From: Candidatus Obscuribacterales bacterium
GTDB taxonomy: Bacteria; Cyanobacteriota; Vampirovibrionia; Obscuribacterales; Obscuribacteraceae
Assembly (NCBI GenBank): GCA_021732565.1
Contig: JAKFUT010000022.1
Span: 1 to 50,268, forward strand
Reading direction: 5' to 3'
DNA length: 50,268 nucleotides
The position numbers and the translations under genes are program-made. The stretch's first letter is position 1; every line of letters starts with the position of its first letter. Below the pieces are notes generated by a model. It was not told where the DNA came from. It saw only the letters and a program-made list of their open reading frames with translations, and ran no database searches. This document shows, piece by piece, positions 25,873-35,622 of this stretch.

Positions 25873-26306
25873 TCGCGGGAAGTCGAACATTCTCTGATGC
25901 ATGTCCCGACAAAGTTTGCTGACTTCTTTTCGAATATAGCCACCTATCCCTCTGCGGAACTAGTACCGCAACTAGGGCTCATTCGTTGTTCGCGCCACTA
26001 GCTCGTTCGCAAGGACTTGACTGCGAGAGCGTTCAGGACTAAGTAGGAGTTCATGCTTGTCCTCTGTCGTGTGTCCATCGTACTCGGTCTTTCTGGACTC
26101 CTGAGAACAGATCCATGTCGTTCTTGTGGACATGCCAGCCCGGAAAACGATCCTTCGCCTTCAGGTAAATGACGTCCAGTGCCATGGCAATCACACGGTA
26201 AGGAGCATTCGATTGTCATCCAATTGCTTCGTTGGAAAACGACACCCTAACATAGGTGTTATGTGTTGTTGGTTCGCGCCACTTATTTTCTTACAAGTAA
26301 CAAATT
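25873..26306. other. Intergenic region before the kinase at 26307
   Basis: About 430 bp with no convincing gene on either strand. A short motif (TTCGCGCCACT) occurs twice, near 25990 and 26273, the second just before the kinase start. It could be a binding site but is too short to claim. Confidence 0.4.
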
Positions 26307-27242
26307 ATGTATGGAACTGTATCTACGTTTGGCAGTGTGCTGCAAACGGCTCGCAAAGAGAGCCGGGAGGGCGACGTGCTCATTGCCCGAGACGGGCATA
26401 TTTACAAACTTGCGGGCATTCTCGGCAAGGGCGGTTTGAGCACTGTTTATCGCGCTATCCGATTTTCTGATGGCGAGGTATTAGCGCTCAAAATAGCTGA
26501 CACTGATAGAGCTGAAGAAGCTGGTGAATTGCTGAGAAAAGAAGCGGAAATCCTCAAGCGTATGAATCATGGTCATATAGTGAAGTTGACAGACCAGGGT
26601 GAGACTCGAGACGGTGATCCCTTTATCGTCATGGATCTGTTGCATGGTCAGACACTGGAACAACTGCTCGCGGAGGAGAAGGCTCTACCTCTAGAGCGAG
26701 CAGCAAACATTTGTCTGCAGGTGGCAGCAGCTCTAGAGTACGCTCACAATCAAGGTGTTATACACAAAGACATCAAGCCGTCTAATATCATGATTCTCGA
26801 TGAAGACGGCCACGACAGAGTTGTGCTCTACGATTTCGGAATAGCGACCACGGTCGAATCGACTGGTCTTGCAAATGACGAAAGTAGCAGTGGCAGCCTA
26901 CTGTATGCCGCTCCAGAGCAGTTTACCGAATTGCCTTGCAGCTATAGCACGGATGTTTACCAGCTTGCCCTGGTTTTGTTTGAAGCACTCACTGGTAGAC
27001 TGCCTTTCGAAATGTCTATTTCCGGTGCTCTCAAGTACAGAAAGACTGGTCCCGTTCTGGTGGATAACAGCGAGTTGGGAGATCTGGCACTGGGCGAGCA
27101 AATCCGCCGGGTGCTTGAGTTGGCACTTGAGCGAAACCCCGCTGTTCGCACGGCAACTATGCAGAGTTTCTCAGACAATCTCTATCATGCCGTAGTTGAA
27201 TTCGGGTCGAGAGCATTGGGTCCCCGTGTGCGTTTTGCCTAG
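26307..27242 (+). CDS. Soluble Ser/Thr protein kinase
   Basis: A 311-residue kinase consisting of little more than the catalytic domain. It has a glycine loop LGKGGLSTVYRA (39-50), lysine K62 (ALK), catalytic loop HKDIKPSN (153-160, Lys replacing the usual Arg of HRD), DFG (176-178) and the activation end SLLYAAPEQF. No transmembrane helix or extra sensor domain. HKD is a known tolerated variant (catalytic Asp intact), so activity is likely. The Arg-to-Lys change suggests less dependence on activation-loop phosphorylation. It lies between two FecR-like secreted protein genes and upstream of a CHASE2 two-component pair, all in one direction, implying a shared pathway. The start at 26307 has no strong ribosome binding site. 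Confidence 0.9.
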   Translation: MYGTVSTFGSVLQTARKESREGDVLIARDGHIYKLAGILGKGGLSTVYRAIRFSDGEVLALKIADTDRAEEAGELLRKEAEILKRMNHGHIVKLTDQGETRDGDPFIVMDLLHGQTLEQLLAEEKALPLERAANICLQVAAALEYAHNQGVIHKDIKPSNIMILDEDGHDRVVLYDFGIATTVESTGLANDESSSGSLLYAAPEQFTELPCSYSTDVYQLALVLFEALTGRLPFEMSISGALKYRKTGPVLVDNSELGDLALGEQIRRVLELALERNPAVRTATMQSFSDNLYHAVVEFGSRALGPRVRFA

Positions 27243-27434
27243 CATCCGGTGATTTGTAAAGACTTTCCAATTGATTTGTTGGAAATGAAGCCGTTAAGCT
27301 TTTATTTAGGTGCCTTGTCAGGGTATATCTTGTTTAGGTTTTCAAGGGGTGGTGCCCTAAAGACCTAGTCCCTGAGAGAGACAGCAGGCATCTTGGCGTG
27401 GTTCGTTCAGACCGTTCAGGCGGAGGAGACATCT

Positions 27435-28994
27435 ATGAATTCGGTACAAGTGAAGGTTTCGACCTTCCTGTCTGTGATTCTGATTTCCGGTGGTGGATTG
27501 GCTCCCTCGGTGGCGCTCGCGGCTAATTTGCCCGTTGGTGACACCACCAGCTTGCCTGCAAATCACGCGCTGTTGATGCGCGCTGCCGGTGAAGTCATTA
27601 AAGCCGACATGATTGACGAATCGAAGGAGCTGCTTGGTGAACCTCAGCCGGCAAAGGTCAACGACTTGCTGGCGGAAGGATCGGTTCTTGGAACAGGGAA
27701 GAACTCCTGGGCCGAAATTAAGTGGGCGTCAGTTGTCTCACGCATCTGGCAACAGACTGTGATTCAGATTAGACCATCGAAGCGATCCGTTTTCCTTCAG
27801 GAAGGCAGCTTAAGATTTCAACTAAAGAAGGACCGCCCGGACAAGGCTCCGTACGACATTCGGACGAAGGTTCTGCAGGCCAGAGTGCACGGCACTACAG
27901 TCTATGTTGAGTGTCGCAAAGATGTGGAAAAAATCTCCGTGCTGGAAGGCAACATCGATGTCGTAAATTTGCAAAACAAAAGTGTTGTTCACTTAACTCC
28001 AGGAGTGGTTTACGAGGTCCGGGTTTTGGGCACGCTAAAAACCCCTACTCACTTTAATTTGACGGCTCCAAATAAAACCGAGGCAACTCCCGATATCAAC
28101 AAAAAACCTGTCGCCGACCTCCCTGATATACGGCTCAATCCGAAGAAGGGAGAAGTGATTTTTCAGGATAAGTTCACTAAAACACTCGCGTACACCGCCA
28201 ATTCAAAAGCCATTCTCGACGATCCCATGATTGGGGGTGAGAATCCGATTCCGAGCTACCAGCTTATTCAGGATGCAGTCGCGAAAGTGCCCGGATTCTC
28301 CCTGCCCGACAGCATTAACGAAATCGTCGGCGGCAAGCCGGATCGAAATATTATCAAGAACTTCAAAATCGTGGCCGTTCCCAGTACCACCGCATACATG
28401 ATTGGACCCAATGTGGGTAACGGTGGAGTAGCATTGCCGCAGATTGCGTATACCGATCTTCATCCAGTAGGCACAGTTCCCAATCTGGAGAATGTCAATT
28501 CCGTGGTGCAGGCATCGGCCCGTGTAATTTCAGCTGCACCTCTGCCGGCTATGTTTGGACGCCCTGTTTCTAGTATCGCGGCTGAGGAATTTCCCACCAC
28601 AACAACGTCTTACTTGCTCAATCAGCCAGGCGACTCTGTGAAGATTGGTGAAGTAGCGGCGACGCGCGCGATCATGGACAGACCGCCGACAATGGCGACC
28701 ATCGAGAGAACCACTGGTATGACTGCGGCCTTACCGCATGCATTGCCGGTGTTCCAGCAGATGCCCACATTCAATGCGCCACCTACGCAAGTACCAATCT
28801 TCTCAAATCCCATTTCCAATGTTAGCGCTACATCCGTACAAACATCTTTCACGGCGGGTGTACGAGGACTCGCGCTGCCGCAGGCACCGGCAGCGACACC
28901 ATTCTCGTCACCAATTAACTCTGGCGTATTGAGCGATCGTCGAAGTGGTTCAGATCTCGTCAATATCAATATTATGGGCGGCCGCACCAACTAG
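27435..28994 (+). CDS. Secreted FecR-domain protein
   Basis: A 519-residue exported protein. The signal peptide covers residues 1-29, ending SVALAA. Residues ~45-200 are a FecR domain: AAGEVIKADM, GSVLGTGKNSWAEIKW, LQEGSLRFQLKK, RVHGTTVYVECR and VLEGNIDVVN. The remaining ~300 residues are Pro/Thr/Ala-rich and probably extended, with no repeat or catalytic motif. GGAGGAG lies before the ATG at 27435. The CHASE2 histidine kinase begins 80 bp downstream. FecR and CHASE2 genes often neighbour each other in cyanobacteria, and the FecR protein is a plausible extracytoplasmic partner of the CHASE2 sensor. Confidence 0.85.
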   Translation: MNSVQVKVSTFLSVILISGGGLAPSVALAANLPVGDTTSLPANHALLMRAAGEVIKADMIDESKELLGEPQPAKVNDLLAEGSVLGTGKNSWAEIKWASVVSRIWQQTVIQIRPSKRSVFLQEGSLRFQLKKDRPDKAPYDIRTKVLQARVHGTTVYVECRKDVEKISVLEGNIDVVNLQNKSVVHLTPGVVYEVRVLGTLKTPTHFNLTAPNKTEATPDINKKPVADLPDIRLNPKKGEVIFQDKFTKTLAYTANSKAILDDPMIGGENPIPSYQLIQDAVAKVPGFSLPDSINEIVGGKPDRNIIKNFKIVAVPSTTAYMIGPNVGNGGVALPQIAYTDLHPVGTVPNLENVNSVVQASARVISAAPLPAMFGRPVSSIAAEEFPTTTTSYLLNQPGDSVKIGEVAATRAIMDRPPTMATIERTTGMTAALPHALPVFQQMPTFNAPPTQVPIFSNPISNVSATSVQTSFTAGVRGLALPQAPAATPFSSPINSGVLSDRRSGSDLVNINIMGGRTN

Positions 28995-29073
28995 GGACTC
29001 CAGTGCCGGAACTTTGCCGATTGTTTCCATTGCGACTCGAATCGCTGGAAACTTGGCATATAGATGATGGCAC

Positions 29074-31458
29074 TTGAGGGAGGATGCAGCTATCTCCGCG
29101 GAGACGGTAACGAGCAAGAGAAAGCTCTACTTGAGCCTGTTTTCGGTGTATGTCGCCGTTGCAGTTTTTGTTGGCAGTCTAATTCAGCTGTCCGGCATCC
29201 TCGATCGTCAAGAGCTACAAACGATTAACCGACGCTTCGAAGCGCGGCAGTGGCTGATCTGGTCGAAGGAAAGCCTCAAACGTCTCAATCCGCTTGCTCT
29301 TTACAACTACCATGAACAGCATGAGTATCCCAGGAGTTGGTATGCATGGGATTACACTCTAAGCTGGCTTTTGGAAAACAACCACCCGTCTGCCTGCAAC
29401 AAAATAGTAATCTTCAACCATACGGTGGAAGACGAACCGCAAAAGGAAGCCCTGCAACAGGAACCATGGATCAAGCCGCTTTTGCAACACCCCATTCCTC
29501 GCTCAACCATCGCCGGAATGGTGGAGTTTCTTGCCAAGGCAGGAGCTCGCTTGATTATTCTCGATAACGATTTTCCACAATACAGTTCCGACGACAAATA
29601 TCTAGCGAAGGCAATTCACGATTGCTCCTCAGGAAAATACGGACGTCCGGTTCCGATATTCATGGTGCGGGCAGTCAATAGAAGAAGCGCGGGACCCATT
29701 CTGGAGCTTGAAGCCCCAACCTCACCGGTGGGCGTTCTTGACGAACTGGCTAAGCTTGAGCCCGGTGAAGATGTTCAGGCAAAGTATACCGGTATCACTT
29801 CGGTTGATCAAGATGGCGATCAAGTTGTTCGAAGAATTTGGACCACGCTGCCCGGTTTGGGACAAGATCACGAATCGCTGATAGTGAAGGGGCTTAAGGC
29901 AATCGGCCAGAGTATCCCCAAAGACATTCCAACACTTATGGATATCGACTTCGCCGCTCCGCCAAACAGCGAATTGTATCCAGTAAGACCACTTCACTAT
30001 CTCCTCGATCCCGAGAAGAAAGCCATGCTGATGGGGCAGACCCGCAGCGACGATGTGAAGGTTAAAGATGCCATTGTATTTGTTGGTGATGGTATCACTG
30101 ACGTGTATAGCACTCCATTTACCAATGAGGGTGAAAACCTCATGAGCGGAACGGAGATTCTTGCCAATGCAATGGAAACAGTATCACGCCACTCCTGGCC
30201 TCGACGATTCATGACTGCTCGGGGCGATATCGAACACCTGGGGCAATCGCTACTGTATCTGCTGGCAGCAGGTATAGCCGGTGGACTCTTCTGGTTATTC
30301 TGGAAAGAACTTCAACATGCCGGACCCGCTCATTTAACCGCGCGGCGAAGCGGCAGATTTGTTCGCCTGGGTCTGGACATCGGTTTCTATTGCCTTACGC
30401 TGATGAGCACATATGTGGTGGCATGTGTGATCTTTGCTCAAAGCGGATTGCTAGTACCTATCTTTGTTCCGTCATTGGCATTGGGATTGGGCACTCTTGC
30501 TGCTATTATCTGGGAACGAGAGCGAGAGAAGGAAGATAGCTTTCAAGTACGACTTCAATCTGCGCAAGACAAATTGTATCTCGAGCGAGAATGGTTCGAA
30601 TCAGAGCTGGCAAGGCAACAGGCCGAGGCTCAGGCCCGCGAGATGTTATCTGATCGCAAACGCAGACGTGAATTCGTTCGGCGCATTAATCACGATCTGA
30701 ACGCGCCAGTTAGCGTTCTCAACTGGACCATTGCCGAACTGCAAATGATGGAACTGCAATCGTCCGTTGCCAATGAAAAGATAACCCGACTGGTCAAATC
30801 TTCAGACAAGCTAGGCGAATTGATCGACCAGCTTGTACAGTCATACGATTATGAGACGAATCCTGAATTGTCCAACAATGAGTCTGCATTGTGCGACCTT
30901 GTGGGAGTATTGGACGATTGCGTTGATGGACAAGGACCCTTGGCCGAGAAGCATAATGACACTATCAACTGGGAGCGCCCCGACTCCCGGATGTGGGTCA
31001 AGGCGAACTCGCTGGAACTTTCTCGTGTTATAGATAACATTATTAGAAATGCGATCAAGCACAACCCTGCTGAAACTAACGTGTTTGTCTCACTGGACAG
31101 CAACGGCACATTTCACAGTGTGCTTATTTCCGATAGCGGCAAGGGAATCGCAGCAGAACATCTGGAACACATCTTTCAACCCGGCTATCGAGTGAATCCC
31201 GAAAAGAAGGACGGTCAGGGGCTCGGATTGGATATAGCCAAGACTCTGGTAGAGTCTATGGGAGGTGAGATTTCGGTGACTAGCACAGTGGGCAAGGGAA
31301 CAACTTTCAAACTTAAGCTTCCGATATGTTCAGATAGTCGCACTTCGCAAGAAGAGCATTTTATGACGATGGTAGACCCGCAGGAGGCAACTCTTACCGA
31401 TCATCCCGTCATCGACAGGAGACTACTAGAAACGGCGAAACAGGGAACCGGTGATTGA
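29074..31458 (+). CDS. CHASE2-domain sensor histidine kinase
   Basis: A 794-residue transmembrane sensor. One N-terminal helix (~17-40) is followed by a ~340-residue extracytoplasmic CHASE2 domain (conserved IIFNHT/DNDFPQ-type positions and the end block VFVGDGITDVYSTPF). Three more helices follow (~392-410, 432-455, 460-482), then a coiled coil rich in Glu/Arg/Gln, and a kinase core. The H-box is RRINHDLNAP with phospho-acceptor H540, the N-box is IIRNAIKHNP, G1 is DSGKGI and G2 is GQGLGLDIAK. Catalytic residues are complete. The TTG at 29074 follows an in-frame stop closely and no better start is seen. It overlaps the response regulator gene by eight bases, so the two are translationally coupled. 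Confidence 0.92.
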   Translation: MREDAAISAETVTSKRKLYLSLFSVYVAVAVFVGSLIQLSGILDRQELQTINRRFEARQWLIWSKESLKRLNPLALYNYHEQHEYPRSWYAWDYTLSWLLENNHPSACNKIVIFNHTVEDEPQKEALQQEPWIKPLLQHPIPRSTIAGMVEFLAKAGARLIILDNDFPQYSSDDKYLAKAIHDCSSGKYGRPVPIFMVRAVNRRSAGPILELEAPTSPVGVLDELAKLEPGEDVQAKYTGITSVDQDGDQVVRRIWTTLPGLGQDHESLIVKGLKAIGQSIPKDIPTLMDIDFAAPPNSELYPVRPLHYLLDPEKKAMLMGQTRSDDVKVKDAIVFVGDGITDVYSTPFTNEGENLMSGTEILANAMETVSRHSWPRRFMTARGDIEHLGQSLLYLLAAGIAGGLFWLFWKELQHAGPAHLTARRSGRFVRLGLDIGFYCLTLMSTYVVACVIFAQSGLLVPIFVPSLALGLGTLAAIIWEREREKEDSFQVRLQSAQDKLYLEREWFESELARQQAEAQAREMLSDRKRRREFVRRINHDLNAPVSVLNWTIAELQMMELQSSVANEKITRLVKSSDKLGELIDQLVQSYDYETNPELSNNESALCDLVGVLDDCVDGQGPLAEKHNDTINWERPDSRMWVKANSLELSRVIDNIIRNAIKHNPAETNVFVSLDSNGTFHSVLISDSGKGIAAEHLEHIFQPGYRVNPEKKDGQGLGLDIAKTLVESMGGEISVTSTVGKGTTFKLKLPICSDSRTSQEEHFMTMVDPQEATLTDHPVIDRRLLETAKQGTGD

Positions 31459-32158
31459 AATGACCAAGATATTGATTGTAGAAGATGATGAACTCTTCTC
31501 AAACACCTTGCGAGAGGTAATTGAGAGAGATCCCGAATTGCAGGTGGTCGATGTGATCAACTGCGAAGAGGAGGCGCTTAAGCGAGTGCGTTCGCCGGAA
31601 GTTCACCAATGTGATTGCGTACTCCTCGACCTGCAGCTTCCGTTAAAAGTGGGTGACAAGAACGTAAGTTCACTGGCAGGTATCCGTATTCTGGAGGAGT
31701 TGCGACATCAGCAAGGCTTCTACGGAACTATTATCGTACTGACTAATTCCAAAGCACCGGCCGATGGGCAACGTGCTCTGGCTGCCGGTTGCGACGGGTA
31801 TCTTTGTAAACGGGCCAAGATATCAGAAGTACCCCAGATGCTTTCAGAGCTAAAAATGGCAATCAAGGGCGAGGTAATTCTAGTTGCGTCTCAAATGCGC
31901 CATGTCTTCATTCGTGATGACATCTCTGCTAAAGAAGCTCGAATGCTAGACTTGCTCGCCGTTGGAAAGAGCTGGGCCGAGATCGCTCGTGAATTGAGTT
32001 ACAAAACACCCAAAGCAGCTGCCAATGTAGGTGATAGAGTCTTCGACAAACTGCTGACTCCTCAAGATCTGGCTAAAGTTGCGCAGGAAGGTATGAAGAA
32101 AAGGCACAAAGCGCTGGAGATTTGGAATTCCAGACGTTTGAGTCATGCTAGGACCTGA
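31451..32158 (+). CDS. Response regulator with REC and LuxR-like HTH output
   Basis: A 235-residue partner of the CHASE2 kinase. The receiver domain (residues 5-140) has D12-D13, phospho-acceptor D60 (VLLDLQLP), T98 and K120. An insertion at ~65-76 (VGDKNVSS) is longer than usual after the phosphorylation site. The output domain (~158-205) reads EARMLDLLAVGKSWAEIARELSYKTPKAAAN, a LuxR/NarL-like helix-turn-helix. It probably acts as a DNA-binding regulator; targets are unknown. The GTG at 31451 has AGGGAA just upstream and overlaps the kinase stop; ATG 31460 is the alternative. Confidence 0.9.
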   Translation: MIEMTKILIVEDDELFSNTLREVIERDPELQVVDVINCEEEALKRVRSPEVHQCDCVLLDLQLPLKVGDKNVSSLAGIRILEELRHQQGFYGTIIVLTNSKAPADGQRALAAGCDGYLCKRAKISEVPQMLSELKMAIKGEVILVASQMRHVFIRDDISAKEARMLDLLAVGKSWAEIARELSYKTPKAAANVGDRVFDKLLTPQDLAKVAQEGMKKRHKALEIWNSRRLSHART

Positions 32159-32388
32159 GCCTGGAAATTTTATCGGTGCACCGTTACCTGTTGCTGTCCA
32201 GAACACAGCAAAGTTTTTCAATGCCACATTTACCAGTTCCAGAAACCCTATAACCGCCGCTCCATCCCACCTTCATCCAGTACGACAAGCACTTGGTATC
32301 GTTCATCTATCACAGTGCCAAAAGCAACGACAGGGGCCATGCTAATATACTCGCAAACAAATAACTGTTCGCTTGTGAAAATCAGTCC

Positions 32389-32552
32389 TCATGGTCCCGT
32401 TCTGCGGTAACCAGCGGGAAGCTGGTTGTCTTCAGGCGAAAAATAGTGAATGTAGAGGTAGCGCATTTCTGCGTTGAACTTCACTTGTTCTTTGCGCAGG
32501 TTCGACTCGATTCAATTACACCAGCATAAATCTCCAATGACTTCGTCAGCAT
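32389..32552 (-). pseudogene. Possible small gene with a 5-nt insertion
   Basis: Reading the minus strand from an ATG at 32552 gives MLTKSLEIYAGVIES. Moving to another frame then gives NLRKEQVKFNAEMRYLYIHY and FSPEDNQLPAGYRRTGP, ending at TGA 32389-32391. The two parts join if one copy of a five-base tandem duplication (TCGAGTCGA near 32503-32511) is removed, giving a protein-like ~52-residue product. There is no visible ribosome binding site and the family is unrecognised. The surrounding 32159-32612 holds nothing else I can name. Confidence 0.35.
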
Positions 32553-32612
32553 TTTTTTGAACTTTCAAAAAAAGTCTTGTCAAAATTAAATTAATCGTGC
32601 AAGCTATCTCTC

Positions 32613-32969
32613 ATGAAACAACAATTCGCAAATACGCCCACAATAATGTTTTGCGGGATCGTTGCAGTGATCGCCATATTCGGCTGGTTGCTCACCTATT
32701 GGTGTGAAGATCTTTGCCCGACTAAATGTGTGGTCACTACCGGCGGTTCCAATGAAATTCAGCGCGAACCGGAAAGACCAAATGGTGCTATGCGCAGTGC
32801 CATTCAACATGTGCTTTTCAGGGGAATCGCTTCAAGGGATCAGCTACCGGTGTTTCTGCTCAATGAAGATGAGCAAACGCGCACAAGATCCGTAAGTCTG
32901 GCACCGCATCCGGTGGCGGCCGATAAAATTACCATCGACTCACGAATTATTCTTTCCCCAGACCACTAA
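32613..32969 (+). CDS. Hypothetical membrane-anchored protein
   Basis: A 118-residue protein with one N-terminal hydrophobic helix (residues ~11-29, IMFCGIVAVIAIFGWLLTYW) that could be a signal anchor. A ~90-residue soluble part follows without recognised motif and ends near RIILSPDH. There are three Cys just after the helix. No obvious ribosome binding site precedes the ATG, and the stop lies three bases from the convergent nadB stop. Confidence 0.5.
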   Translation: MKQQFANTPTIMFCGIVAVIAIFGWLLTYWCEDLCPTKCVVTTGGSNEIQREPERPNGAMRSAIQHVLFRGIASRDQLPVFLLNEDEQTRTRSVSLAPHPVAADKITIDSRIILSPDH

Positions 32970-32972
32970 TGC

Positions 32973-34613
32973 TCAAGCGCCGGGCATTTCTAAAACGGCT
33001 TCGGTAACCGGCAGCCAGCCTGTTTCCTTCAATGTCATAAAGAAGCGCCTCAGGTACATGGAGTCATTTGTGGCGGGATAGTCCGCGCGCCAGTGAGCAC
33101 CTCTCGACTCGCATCGATTCTGTGCAGCATGCACAATTAATCCACCGAGCAAACCAATGTTAGCTGCCTCCAGCTCAAGTTGGCAGGGCGACACTGCGAT
33201 CAAAAGAGGTCCAGAACGATCTGCAGAAAATTCCGCCAGTCGCTCACCAGTTCTTACCAGACCCGCAACTGCGTTCATCTTCTTTCGGAAAAGATCTACT
33301 CTCTCTGCCGTGCAATCGCGAGTGGTTAGAATTGGTTTGCCTGTTATTGTCTTCACCCGAGCAAACACCCGGGAACCCGATGCGCCGGCCAGATAGTCGG
33401 CCAGGCGTAGTGCCATAACCCCGCCTTCAAGCAAGGAATTACTCGCCAGGCGATTAGCACCGTGCAGTCCTATAGACGCACACTCGCCGATGGCGTACAG
33501 TCCGGGCACTGTAGTTCTTCCACTGGTATCAGTCCAGATTCCGCCCATGAAATAATGAGCGGCTGGTGCTACAGGTAGTGGCTCGTTCAGCGGATCAATT
33601 CCTCGGCTTCGGCAAGCCGCAACAATAGCTGGAAACTTCGACTCGATTTTGTCGCGCCCGATTGGTCGCATGTCAAGCTTTACAAAATCCGCGTTCTCCT
33701 CAAGCATTGTGGAATGAATCGCGCGCGCCACATGGTCACGGGTACCCAGTTCGCCGTCCTTGCAATACCTGAACGCAAATCGTTCACCTTGTTTGTCCAG
33801 AAGTACTCCGCCTGCACCACGCACCGCTTCGCTTATAAGGAATGTGGATTGACCAGGCACTGCCAGCGCAGTGGGATGGAACTGTACAAACTCCATGTCG
33901 GCAAGTCGTGCACCGGCCCGAACTGCCATCGCAATACCGTCGCCGGTGGCAGTTCGCGGATTTGTGGTTCTTTCAAACACACGCCCGAGACCGCCTGTGG
34001 CCAGCACTACGTGATTAGCCAGGAGATTGGTGGTGCCATCATCAGTGAGTACTCGCACTCCGCAGCACTGGCCATCTTGAAGCAAGAGTTCAGACACAAA
34101 GCAGTTCTCCCGAACTGTCAGTCGACCAGACTCCAAGATCAGGTCAATGAGCGCCGAGGTAATTGCTCGGCCGGAAGAGTCTTTACTGTGCAACACTCGC
34201 GAATGGCTGTGTCCACCTTCAAGGGCGAGATCTCTTCGGTTATCACTACGGTCGAAATGAACGCCCAATTCCTCAAGCCTGGCAATTAGCCTGGTTCCGT
34301 CAGAAACCATCAACCTCGCCACCGCCGGGTCTGTCAATCCGGCGCCGGACTTGAGCGTGTCGAGCAGGTGAAGGTCGGGGGAGTCAAACGGATTGTCTCC
34401 CGTGACGGCGGCCAGCCCGCCCTGCGCATGGGACGTGTTTGACTGGGCCAGAGCACCTTTGCACAACAAGAGTGATCTCAGCCCTCGTGAATCCATTTCG
34501 CACGCCAAGAGAAGTCCGGCAATTCCGGAACCAACAATAATTACATCGAATTGTCGCATCGACGTGCGAAGAAGGCGACCACCAGAAGCACTTGCGGGAT
34601 GGTGACGGGTCAT
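32973..34613 (-). CDS. nadB: L-aspartate oxidase
   Basis: A 546-residue FAD enzyme that oxidises L-aspartate to iminoaspartate, the first step of de novo NAD synthesis. The FAD Rossmann motif VIIVGSGIAGLLLA lies at ~24-37. SNTSHAQGGLAAV, GGHSHSRVLHSKDSSGRAI and HPTAL occur in order, then GANRLASNSLLEG near the end of the flavoprotein part and a helical C-terminal domain. AGGAG seven bases before ATG 34613 supports this start, giving ~18 extra residues before the fold. It is third in the nadC-nadA-nadB unit and follows nadA by 30 bp. It is cytosolic and acts with quinolinate synthase. Confidence 0.96.
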   Translation of the reverse strand: MTRHHPASASGGRLLRTSMRQFDVIIVGSGIAGLLLACEMDSRGLRSLLLCKGALAQSNTSHAQGGLAAVTGDNPFDSPDLHLLDTLKSGAGLTDPAVARLMVSDGTRLIARLEELGVHFDRSDNRRDLALEGGHSHSRVLHSKDSSGRAITSALIDLILESGRLTVRENCFVSELLLQDGQCCGVRVLTDDGTTNLLANHVVLATGGLGRVFERTTNPRTATGDGIAMAVRAGARLADMEFVQFHPTALAVPGQSTFLISEAVRGAGGVLLDKQGERFAFRYCKDGELGTRDHVARAIHSTMLEENADFVKLDMRPIGRDKIESKFPAIVAACRSRGIDPLNEPLPVAPAAHYFMGGIWTDTSGRTTVPGLYAIGECASIGLHGANRLASNSLLEGGVMALRLADYLAGASGSRVFARVKTITGKPILTTRDCTAERVDLFRKKMNAVAGLVRTGERLAEFSADRSGPLLIAVSPCQLELEAANIGLLGGLIVHAAQNRCESRGAHWRADYPATNDSMYLRRFFMTLKETGWLPVTEAVLEMPGA

Positions 34614-34643
34614 ACTGATTCTCCTGTACGGTGGAGGGCAGCG

Positions 34644-35621
34644 CTAGAAAATAGAGATCATTCGATCGATGGCTGTTTTTGCCTTTCGGGCTATGTCGCC
34701 AGCTACTGTTATCGGGTAGATATCTTCCTTGAGAGCTCTGTGCAGTTTCTCAACGGTGATCATCTTCATGTACTTGCAACTCATTTCGTTGTCTATGGGG
34801 TGGAATGTTTTTTGCGGATTCTCTTTTTTGAGACGATGCAAAATACCGATTTCGGTTGCAACAACAAATTCGCTTACGGAAGAATTGGCAGCACGTTGGA
34901 TCATACCTTCGGTGGATGCCACCTTAAGCGAGCAGCTCCCGTTTTGACGAATCACCCGATCTAGATATGGTGTAAGACACCCGCATTCAGGGTGAATGAG
35001 CAACTCGGCGTTAGGGAATTCCTTCATTTTTTCGTCAATTCGCAGCGGAGGTATGGCTGCATGTACGTGACACTCGCCCATCCAAATATGCATATTCTTT
35101 CGGCCGGTCATTTTTTGCACCCACGAGCCGAGAAACTGATCCGGCAAGAAAAGTATTTCTTGATCCTCCGGTATTGACTGAACTATCTTTAGCGCATTTC
35201 CCGACGTGCAGCAATAATCGGACTCAGCCTTAACCTCCGCCGTAGTGTTAACGTATGAAACTACCACAGCTCCGGGGTATTCCGCTTTCCAGCTTCGTAG
35301 CTGTTCTACCCTTATCGAGTCGGCCAGCGAGCAACCTGCATCAAGATCAGGCAGTAGTACCCGTTTGGATGGACAGAGAATCGCGGCAGTCTCCGCCATG
35401 AAATGAACACCGCAAAATACGATGACGTCCGCTGGCGTTTTTGCAGCTTGCTGGGAAAGTCCCAGGGAGTCACCGACAAAATCTGCCAGATCTTGAATCT
35501 CGGCAATCTGATAATTATGCGCCAGGATTACTGCATTTCGCTTGCGCTTCAGCTCAAGTATCTCCGCCGTCAAAGCGGCAATGTGAGCGGCTTCAATACG
35601 GGGTATTGGTGTGGATAACAT
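34644..35621 (-). CDS. nadA: Quinolinate synthase
   Basis: A 325-residue [4Fe-4S] enzyme that condenses iminoaspartate with dihydroxyacetone phosphate to quinolinate. The three cluster cysteines are visible: C97 (DAGCSLAD), C184 (GECHVH) and C282 (EMSCKYM). LAHNYQ near residue 34 and HPECGC near residue 210 are family blocks. The ATG at 35621 lies one base after the nadC stop, and GAGG is nine bases upstream within nadC, so the genes are translationally coupled. A TTG five codons earlier is in frame but less likely. Confidence 0.96.
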   Translation of the reverse strand: MLSTPIPRIEAAHIAALTAEILELKRKRNAVILAHNYQIAEIQDLADFVGDSLGLSQQAAKTPADVIVFCGVHFMAETAAILCPSKRVLLPDLDAGCSLADSIRVEQLRSWKAEYPGAVVVSYVNTTAEVKAESDYCCTSGNALKIVQSIPEDQEILFLPDQFLGSWVQKMTGRKNMHIWMGECHVHAAIPPLRIDEKMKEFPNAELLIHPECGCLTPYLDRVIRQNGSCSLKVASTEGMIQRAANSSVSEFVVATEIGILHRLKKENPQKTFHPIDNEMSCKYMKMITVEKLHRALKEDIYPITVAGDIARKAKTAIDRMISIF

Positions 35622-35622
35622 G

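Noticed and set aside
27264-27285. Perfect 7-bp TTTCCAA/TTGGAAA hairpin after the kinase at 26307
   Set aside because: AT-rich stem and no T-tract; not convincing as a terminator and no known operator matches.
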